A stretch of DNA of 64,000 bases, taken from Alteribacter natronophilus. GTDB taxonomy: Bacteria > Bacillota > Bacilli > Bacillales > Salisediminibacteriaceae. The notes under the pieces are model-generated. The model saw nothing but the letters and a program-made list of their open reading frames with translations. It was not told the DNA's origin and made no database searches. The position numbers and the translations under genes were made by a program. Position 1 is the first letter of the stretch. The number at the start of each line of letters is the position of its first letter. Below are positions 58,399-64,000 of the stretch, in pieces. The stretch lies in contig NZ_VCRO01000002.1 of the NCBI RefSeq assembly GCF_006007885.1, positions 248,001-312,000 on the forward strand, given 5' to 3'.

Positions 58399-58650
58399 TT
58401 ACCGTAATCCCGCCGAAGTACTGAAAGGCATTTTCATGGGTTCGCAGTACATCTCTGGTAGTAAATGGGCGACCTGCCTCTCTGCATATTTGTACCGGGA
58501 ATGTTTTACTTTCTGCTCTCCAAAGTCCACCTGAAGCTGCTTTCCCTTTGGAAGTTCTTCCAAAGCCTCGAAGGACCGAAAGGTCAATGTCTTCGGAAGG
58601 CGATATCTTTCCCTATGTGTGCCATCTTCTCTCGCACAGGTTAAGTAGAA
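58399..58650 (-). pseudogene. IS21-type (IstA) transposase remnant
   Basis: The minus-strand frame carries LTFRSFEALEELPKGKQLQVDFGEQKV, the region before the DDE catalytic Asp of IstA-like transposases, directly joined to KHSRYKYAERQ, which normally lies some 30-40 residues later. The reading goes on to MPFSTSAGLR and stops, so the core is internally deleted and truncated at both ends. No IstB ATPase gene and no terminal repeats were found. The rest of the gene-free 58171-58809 region shows no other gene. Confidence 0.6.
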
Positions 58651-58663
58651 CTGTGGATATACA

Positions 58664-58696
58664 GCCAAGGCCGCAGCACTTTGCTGCGGCCTTGGC
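58664..58696. repeat. Perfect 15-bp inverted repeat
   Basis: GCCAAGGCCGCAGCA (58664-58678) and TGCTGCGGCCTTGGC (58682-58696) with a 3-base loop. No T tract follows on either strand, so a terminator is not obvious. It sits beside the transposase remnant. Confidence 0.7.
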
Positions 58697-58809
58697 GTTA
58701 TGAAAATGTTTTGTGATGGCACTAGCGCACCGGAAGCCATGTCCTGCCCAGCTTTGGGCCTATAGGGAGCTCGTAATTAAATGTTTCAAACGAGTACAAT
58801 CTCCATGAC

Positions 58810-60237
58810 TTAGCATAGTTCCTTGACAACTTCCCTTAATGTTTCCCGGTCACCAACGTTCCCCGGGAAGATAACATATGGAAGTCCAGGGAATGTACTT
58901 TCTTCACCGGTTTTCCAGACAGGTACACCAGGTGCGATCTGACCCGCCACAAGAGCCCTTTTCACTTTCAGACCATTGGTGCCGGTATTACTGGAGGTGA
59001 TTCCGCCTTTTGCAATTAGGAAAGCAGGCCTGACTGAGAAGTTACGGACTATTCCTGTCAAAGTGTTTGCGATGTCAACAGAAATAGCCAGTTTTTCTTC
59101 TGATGAAGCCCCGTCTTCATCAATCAGCTCCCGTGAAGTATAAATGACAGTGGTTATGCCTTGTTGTACTTTTTCTTCTGCTTCTCTTCGCACTTTTTCT
59201 GCTTCCTGAAGAAGACCGTCACGTTCAAACACAAGGTGGCAATTAAATTCGATAAAATGAAGATCTTCTTCTTTTTGAAGTTCCTTCAGCTGTTCGGTTG
59301 TTTTGTTTACGTGCGACCCCACCATCACGAGCCCGCCCTGATTCTCAGCTTCTGTAATTAGGCTGTCCCTGCTTAGTAATGGCTTGGTAGAGATGTTGGC
59401 GATTAATTTGGTAAATGTAGCACCGCTTCGAACCAGAAATTTCTTTTCTTTTTCCAAAGCATGCAGCATGGCAAGAGTAAAGACTTTCACATCTTCTTCG
59501 TCCACAGCGTTGACTACCAGCTTGTTAAAATCGCTGACGCTGCATAAAAGGTCGGTGATGTGTTCAACCGGACCCTGACGGAGTTGATCAAGGGAAATAT
59601 AGGTGACGCTCGATGCTGGAAATTCTCCCTTCGTTTTTTCCTCGATGTATTCCCCTAGATGGCTCGACTGAAAGCCGAACGTTTTATCCTGGGCAAATTC
59701 GGTTTCTCCCACAGGAATGAGTTTATTCTCCGACTTCACATAGTGGATATTATTTATGGTGAATCTGCCTCCCTGGGCAAAGTGAGGAATGATAATTTCC
59801 CCGTCAACGGGGTAATCTGAAGATTCTTCTATCTTTTCTTTCATTGTCTCTGTTTCAAGGGGGTAGTGGCCCCGAAGAGTGGAATCACTACGGCTGATGA
59901 GAAGATACGGCTGATCGTGGTTAAGGGATGATACTTCCACTCTCTCTGCGATTTCTTTATGAACACAGGCTGTTTTCTCAGTAGAAAAGGATCGTGAATT
60001 TGTCAATATAAACACGAGCTGCGCCTCGTCCTTAAAGGCACGATCAATCGTTTCGGAAGTCCAGTCCGTATAGACTGGAACACCATGAACTGTTTGCACT
60101 CCAGTTGGATCATCATCCAATACCAGAATCTTATGTCGGAAATTCTCGTGTGCTTGTTTCCATTCCAGATCATAACGCCCTTTATCAATTTTTGGAAGAG
60201 AGGATAGCAGGCTTACATTTTCGGTTTTTTCGTTCAC
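58810..60237 (-). CDS. Four-carbon acid sugar kinase (DUF1537 family)
   Basis: 475 residues. DUF1537 N-domain: ILVLDDDPTGVQTVHGVPVYTDW, LTNSRSF, RSDSTLRGHYPLE and PHFAQGGRFT; C-domain with AKGGITSSN, RALVAGQIAPGVPVW and FPGNVGD, the nucleotide-binding loops. Members phosphorylate D-threonate, D-erythronate or 3-oxo-tetronate in sugar-acid catabolism. It overlaps the dehydrogenase gene by four bases and follows it in the operon. No aldolase/decarboxylase or PdxA2-like gene follows within the window, so the pathway is incomplete here. Confidence 0.9.
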   Translation of the reverse strand: MNEKTENVSLLSSLPKIDKGRYDLEWKQAHENFRHKILVLDDDPTGVQTVHGVPVYTDWTSETIDRAFKDEAQLVFILTNSRSFSTEKTACVHKEIAERVEVSSLNHDQPYLLISRSDSTLRGHYPLETETMKEKIEESSDYPVDGEIIIPHFAQGGRFTINNIHYVKSENKLIPVGETEFAQDKTFGFQSSHLGEYIEEKTKGEFPASSVTYISLDQLRQGPVEHITDLLCSVSDFNKLVVNAVDEEDVKVFTLAMLHALEKEKKFLVRSGATFTKLIANISTKPLLSRDSLITEAENQGGLVMVGSHVNKTTEQLKELQKEEDLHFIEFNCHLVFERDGLLQEAEKVRREAEEKVQQGITTVIYTSRELIDEDGASSEEKLAISVDIANTLTGIVRNFSVRPAFLIAKGGITSSNTGTNGLKVKRALVAGQIAPGVPVWKTGEESTFPGLPYVIFPGNVGDRETLREVVKELC

Positions 60238-61121
60238 TTGGAATCGCCTCCCTGTGCCACTTTATTTTCATAATACTGTATCAGACCGCTATGGTCATCT
60301 CCGGCCTTTCCCTCGTTGATTAATTCCTCAAACATTGAAAGCACCTGATTTGTGATCGGAAGAGGAGTTTCATACTGGTCCCCTGCAGCCAGGACGTTCC
60401 GTAAATCCTTTGCGTTAATGTCGATGCGACCGCCTGGTTTGAAGTTTCTTTCAGCCATAAGGGGGAGCTTTGCGTCCAGAACAGCACTACCCGCTAGACC
60501 CCCTCTAATGGCTTCATGTAAGATGTGCAGGTCTATCCCCGCTTTTTTTGCAAGTGTTGCTGCTTCACTCACGGCAGCGATATTAGCGTTTACAATAATC
60601 TGATTGGCGAGTTTGGCTGTGGACCCCGCACCGTGTCCTCCTACAAGAGTGATATTATGAGCCATACAGGCGAGGACAGGCTTTACTTTTTCAAACACGT
60701 GAGGCTTGCCGCCTGCCATCACAGAAAGCGAACCGTCAATCGCTTTCGGTTCACCTCCGCTTACTGGAGCATCCAGCATATCAGTACCTGTGGGCTCAAG
60801 TAGAGAGGATAGTTCAATAGATACGGTTGGATCGATGGAACTCATGTCGACAACAATTTTCCCTTCACTTGCTCCTTCAATAATCCCTTTTTTGCCTGCT
60901 ACAACTGTTCTAACATGCTCTGAATTTGGGAGCATCGTAAAGATAAGATCGCTTAATTGTGCGACTTCCTTTGGTGACGAAGCAGCGACTGCCCCTTCTT
61001 GAACGGCCTTTGTCAGAGCCTGCTGGTTTAAATCCGTTACAGTAACGGAGAAATTATTTGCGAGAAGATTTTTGACCATAGGCTGCCCCATAATTCCCAG
61101 ACCTATAAATCCGAGTTTCAT
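60234..61121 (-). CDS. Beta-hydroxyacid dehydrogenase (GarR/LtnD type)
   Basis: 295 residues. NAD(P)-binding GFIGLGIMGQPMVKNLL, substrate-binding DAPVSGGEPKAIDGSLSVMAGG, and the catalytic Lys in GAGSTAKLANQ. Relatives act on tartronate semialdehyde, L-threonate or D-erythronate-like acids. Linked to a DUF1537 kinase it most probably oxidises a four-carbon acid before phosphorylation. The ATG has AGGAGG upstream. First gene of a minus-strand operon that diverges from a GntR regulator. Confidence 0.9.
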   Translation of the reverse strand: MKLGFIGLGIMGQPMVKNLLANNFSVTVTDLNQQALTKAVQEGAVAASSPKEVAQLSDLIFTMLPNSEHVRTVVAGKKGIIEGASEGKIVVDMSSIDPTVSIELSSLLEPTGTDMLDAPVSGGEPKAIDGSLSVMAGGKPHVFEKVKPVLACMAHNITLVGGHGAGSTAKLANQIIVNANIAAVSEAATLAKKAGIDLHILHEAIRGGLAGSAVLDAKLPLMAERNFKPGGRIDINAKDLRNVLAAGDQYETPLPITNQVLSMFEELINEGKAGDDHSGLIQYYENKVAQGGDSK

Positions 61122-61160
61122 AAATATACGTGCCTCCTTGTTTTCAATTTAACTATAAAA

Positions 61161-61194
61161 GAATTGTACATAAAATAATCTGAATTGTATACAA
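61161..61194. promoter_or_regulatory. GntR-type operator in the divergent promoter region
   Basis: TTGTATACAA (61185-61194) is a perfect palindrome of the TNGTATACNA kind bound by FCD-type GntR regulators. GAATTGTACA (61161-61170) repeats it imperfectly 21-22 bases upstream (GAATTGTATA at 61182). Two sites two helical turns apart suggest cooperative binding. Confidence 0.65.
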
Positions 61195-61261
61195 AAGATA
61201 AAAGATTGAGTACATTTAATCCCCGTATTATAATGAAGGAGAAAAAAGTGAAAGTGAAAAG

Positions 61262-61912
61262 GTGGGACGGCTACCAGCAGCCATATATATGGAGAAAATT
61301 AAGAGAAGCGCATATCAGCATGCCTATGAGACAATTCGGGACAAAATACTAAACGGAAATTTAACAGGAGGTGAGAAAATTGTAGAAGACCGGCTTGCCA
61401 CAGAATTGAGGATGAGTCGGACACCAGTCAGGGAAGCGATTCGAAAACTTGAAGAAGAAGGGCTGATAAAATCCAAGAAAGTAATTAATCCAACTTCAGA
61501 AGAACTGCGGCAGACGTTTGAGGTGCGTGTTCTCCTCGAGTGCCATGCAGTTCGCTGTGCGGCCCTCTACATGGATGAAAACAGGAAAAAACAGCTGTAC
61601 GAATGTGTAGTTACTGCATCAACCGGGAGCAGGGATGAAGTGATGGCTGCGAATGAACGTTTTCACACATTGATCGTACATGCAAGCAGCAACCCTGTCC
61701 TGGTCTCAATGATTGAGCGGATGAGTTCGGTCATCTATCTCTTTCGAAGAGAAGTCGTTTACTATAATAGACCGAACTTAATTGACGAACACAGGATGAT
61801 TTATAAGGCGATCAATGAAGGTGATGCAGACCTGGCAGAGAAACTCATGAAGAACCATTTGGAAGCAGACCTGGCATTCAGTCTTCATTCTCCAGGCTTT
61901 ACTAAAGAGTAA
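61262..61912 (+). CDS. GntR-family transcriptional regulator (FCD subfamily)
   Basis: 216 residues. N-terminal winged helix (AYETIRDKILNGNLTGGEKIVEDRLATELRMSRTPVREAIRKLEEEGLI) and an all-helical FCD ligand domain (FEVRVLLECHAVRCAALYMDE, NERFHTLIVHASSNPVLVSMIERMSS, HRMIYKAINEGDADLAEKLMKNHLEADL) with metal-binding-type His. Likely represses the divergent sugar-acid operon and itself until an acid ligand binds. GTG start taken; an ATG at 61289 with no ribosome site would give 207 residues and is equally possible. Confidence 0.9.
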   Translation: MGRLPAAIYMEKIKRSAYQHAYETIRDKILNGNLTGGEKIVEDRLATELRMSRTPVREAIRKLEEEGLIKSKKVINPTSEELRQTFEVRVLLECHAVRCAALYMDENRKKQLYECVVTASTGSRDEVMAANERFHTLIVHASSNPVLVSMIERMSSVIYLFRREVVYYNRPNLIDEHRMIYKAINEGDADLAEKLMKNHLEADLAFSLHSPGFTKE

Positions 61913-62011
61913 ATTCGAATACCCCGGTAAGAGTCCGAATCGTAAATATACTTGTCGCGAGAAAGCAGTACTCTCTTTACAGCAGCAATAAAATGGCAGC
62001 CCAAAGTCAGC

Positions 62012-62054
62012 AAAATGTCCCTGGAAACCTGCTCCAGGAACATTTTGTTGTTTT
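62012..62054 (+). terminator. Intrinsic terminator after the GntR gene
   Basis: AAAATGTCCCTGGA (62012-62025) pairs with TCCAGGAACATTTT (62033-62046) with one mismatch, followed by GTTGTTTT. Confidence 0.8.
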
Positions 62055-62171
62055 AAGATGAACAGGTACAGACGAAATCAACTTTTGTAAGCATTTTCAT
62101 TTTTAATTATGTGTTGTATTATGAAAATTATAATAATATTATTTGTTCAATTATGAAGCAGGGTGGTGTCT

Positions 62172-63983
62172 ATGAAAAAAATATTAGTCGTTGCACCATA
62201 TAAAGGGTTTGCGGATGTGTTTAGGAAGGTGGGACAACAGTACGGAAAGGAGCTTGAGATTCGGACTGGGAACCTGGGGAAAGGAGTAGAAAAAGCACTT
62301 GAGGGTGAAGCGGAAGGCTTTGATATCATTATTAGTCGAGGTGCCACAGCAAAACTGATTCGAAAAAGCTGCACGATCCCGGTAATTAATGTGAAAATAA
62401 CAGGTTACGATATTCTGAGAACCGTCGCACTGATGAGAGGATATAAAGGAAAAGTCGGCATTATGAGTTATTTTAACGTTATCCAGGGCGCCGATGCTAT
62501 CGGAAAACTGCTTGATTTTGATCTTACATTCTATCAGATCGATTCTCATAGAGATATCCAGAATCAGCTCGACTGCGCAGGCAGGGACGGCGTGCAGGTG
62601 ATAATAGGAGATGTAATTTCCACCACGGAAGCTTCAAGACGGGGGATGCACGGCATTCTTATTAACAGCGGGGAGGAGGCATGTATAGAAGCCATTGAAG
62701 AGGCTGAAGATGTTCTTTATTACCAGGAGCGTGAAAAAGAAAAGCTGGCTGAAGTGATGCCGTACGTTGACAAACCTGTTTTCATCACTAACTCAAAAGG
62801 GACCATTGAATCGGTGACAGGTGCATTTTATGAGCAGCTTAAATACCCCCAAAACACGCTGCTGAAAACCAGCATCCGTTCCATTCATCCACATTTAGAT
62901 GTAATGGAAACAGTAAAGCTGAAGAAAGCCTCAACAGAAGAAATCCAGATTGAAAACAAGTATTTTGAACTGACTCGCAAGCCGGTTATAACGGGAGAGG
63001 AGGTAACAGCGGTGGTTGTGTCACTTCAACCGCTGAAAGATAGTTATGCAGGCAATGAGCAGGTCGAGCAGAAGGGAGAGGGTGACGACCGAGTTTACTT
63101 TAATCAGCTTGTCACACACTCGGAACGGATGCTTCATGTAATCGAGCTGGCCAAAAAGATCAGTAAATCCACGCTTCCCGTCCTTCTCCAAGGTGCTCCG
63201 GGCACTGGGAAGACGACGATTGCAAAAGCGATTCATCATGAAGCAGGCAAAGAGGACAGCCCTTTTGTCCATCTGCACTGCGAGGCTTTTGACGAGGAAG
63301 AAACGTTGGACTTTTTTTCAAAATGGCGTGAGAGGGTCAGGAAAAACGAGAACCCAGGAACATTGTATATCGGTGAGATCGGGAAACTCTCCCGGATAAA
63401 TCAGCGTAAACTTCTCCGTCTTCTTGAGGAAAGTCGTGACGCGTCGTGGCGGGTTATTTCCAGTCACTATCTGCCACTTCGCGACCTGGTGGATCAAGGG
63501 GAATTCAGCAGTGAACTATACAAATGCCTCAACTCTTTTATTATCGAAATCCCTTCTTTGAAGGAGAGGATTGGAGACTTGGAGGACCTTATCCGCTGGT
63601 TTATAGTTTCTTCCAACACTGTTCTTGGAAAACAGATTGTGGGGATCAGCGAAGAACTAAAGCAGTATTTATTTAAATATGACTGGCCTGGTAACCTGAC
63701 ACAGTTGAAAACCACTGTACACCAGATGTGCATTCTTAGTCCGGGGCCCTACATTGAAAAGAAGCATGTTCACGATGTGATTAAACAGCTTGACGTAGCA
63801 GCACAGGTAAAAGAACCCCAGCCTTCAACTTCGATCGACATTAAAGGCAAAACCCTTGAGGAAATCCAGAGGGAAGTCATCGATAAAGTCATGGAGGAAG
63901 AAGCGTTCAATCAATCCAGTGTTGCGAAAAAGCTGGGCATGAACCGCACTACCCTTTGGAGAAAGCTGAAGGAAATGAATTAA
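62172..63983 (+). CDS. PrpR-type regulator with degenerate sigma-54 interaction domain
   Basis: 603 residues. Domain order: PrpR_N sensor (1-170, FDIIISRGATAKLIRKSCTIPVINVKITGYDILRTV), a PAS-like middle (about 195-290), AAA+ domain with Walker A GAPGTGKTT (near 340), and a Fis-type HTH at the end (SSVAKKLGMNRTTLWRKLKEMN). The GAFTGA loop that contacts sigma-54 is missing: the region from VHLHCEAFDEEE to RKNENPGTLY is shortened. Walker B reads LYIGEI instead of LFLDEI. Sigma-54-dependent activation is therefore unlikely; it may act as a plain DNA-binding regulator. Probably senses a small acid and controls the sugar-acid genes. ATG five bases after GGGTGG; GTG codons just upstream are alternatives. 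Confidence 0.85.
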   Translation: MKKILVVAPYKGFADVFRKVGQQYGKELEIRTGNLGKGVEKALEGEAEGFDIIISRGATAKLIRKSCTIPVINVKITGYDILRTVALMRGYKGKVGIMSYFNVIQGADAIGKLLDFDLTFYQIDSHRDIQNQLDCAGRDGVQVIIGDVISTTEASRRGMHGILINSGEEACIEAIEEAEDVLYYQEREKEKLAEVMPYVDKPVFITNSKGTIESVTGAFYEQLKYPQNTLLKTSIRSIHPHLDVMETVKLKKASTEEIQIENKYFELTRKPVITGEEVTAVVVSLQPLKDSYAGNEQVEQKGEGDDRVYFNQLVTHSERMLHVIELAKKISKSTLPVLLQGAPGTGKTTIAKAIHHEAGKEDSPFVHLHCEAFDEEETLDFFSKWRERVRKNENPGTLYIGEIGKLSRINQRKLLRLLEESRDASWRVISSHYLPLRDLVDQGEFSSELYKCLNSFIIEIPSLKERIGDLEDLIRWFIVSSNTVLGKQIVGISEELKQYLFKYDWPGNLTQLKTTVHQMCILSPGPYIEKKHVHDVIKQLDVAAQVKEPQPSTSIDIKGKTLEEIQREVIDKVMEEEAFNQSSVAKKLGMNRTTLWRKLKEMN

Positions 63984-64000
63984 TAAAGATTTGTTTAAAT

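Noticed and set aside
58664-58696. Intrinsic terminator
   Set aside because: The stem is perfect but no T tract follows on either strand.
1-64000. rRNA or tRNA genes, prophage or integrative element with attachment sites
   Set aside because: None could be recognised; no integrase or phage structural genes are present.

Overview
The window looks like chromosomal DNA of a Bacillaceae bacterium. AGGAGG-type ribosome sites are strong, GTG and TTG starts are common, and the gas-vesicle, poly-gamma-glutamate (PGA) and eps-type genes resemble those of Bacillus. Secreted and many cytoplasmic proteins are very acidic, which points to a salt- or alkali-adapted member of the family. That habitat is an inference. 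No rRNA, tRNA or CRISPR array was seen.

Layout: 1-1640 is the tail of a PGA locus (gamma-glutamyltransferase and a PgsE-like peptide). 1649-4266 has an MtnE-like aminotransferase and a NERD-domain protein bracketed by 21-bp phased repeats. 4286-12075 is a peptide/nickel-type ABC transporter (dppF, D, B, C on the minus strand) with two tandem binding proteins diverging from it. 12111-21302 is a gas vesicle cluster (P-Q-A-O-N-F-G-L-S-K-J plus a 66-aa protein) followed by a second NERD protein. Three arrays of a second phased repeat family surround and interrupt this block. A VanZ-like gene follows.

22229-33810 holds two divergent PGA synthase operons: pgsB-C-A-ggt on the minus strand and pgsB-C-A-ggt-(RodZ-C-like) on the plus strand. 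With the left edge this makes three PGA loci. 33960-36405 has an SGNH-like protein, a small zinc-ribbon protein and an LCP-family ligase. 36640-55751 is an exopolysaccharide locus. Its conserved GC-richer flanks (chain-length regulator, tyrosine kinase, PHP phosphatase, a probable EAR RNA, EpsC-like dehydratase, GtaB; then UDP-glucose dehydrogenase and UDP-glucuronate epimerase) enclose an AT-rich, probably exchanged cassette (about 42.5-53.2 kb) of glycosyltransferases, polymerase, flippase and odd proteins.

55868-58047 is a divergent PP2C-like / Nudix-like pair. An IS21-type transposase remnant follows. The right end is a four-carbon acid-sugar module (DUF1537 kinase, beta-hydroxyacid dehydrogenase, GntR regulator with a palindromic operator) and a PrpR-type regulator with a degenerate sigma-54 interaction domain.

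The most unusual signal is the association of two paralogous NERD proteins (nuclease-like domain, zinc ribbon, winged-helix-like tail) with two different families of direct repeats, both spaced by two DNA helical turns (21 bp, or alternating 20/21 bp). Each paralogue has its own repeat sequence beside it. This suggests a protein family that binds phased repeats at its own locus, and I know of no description of it.
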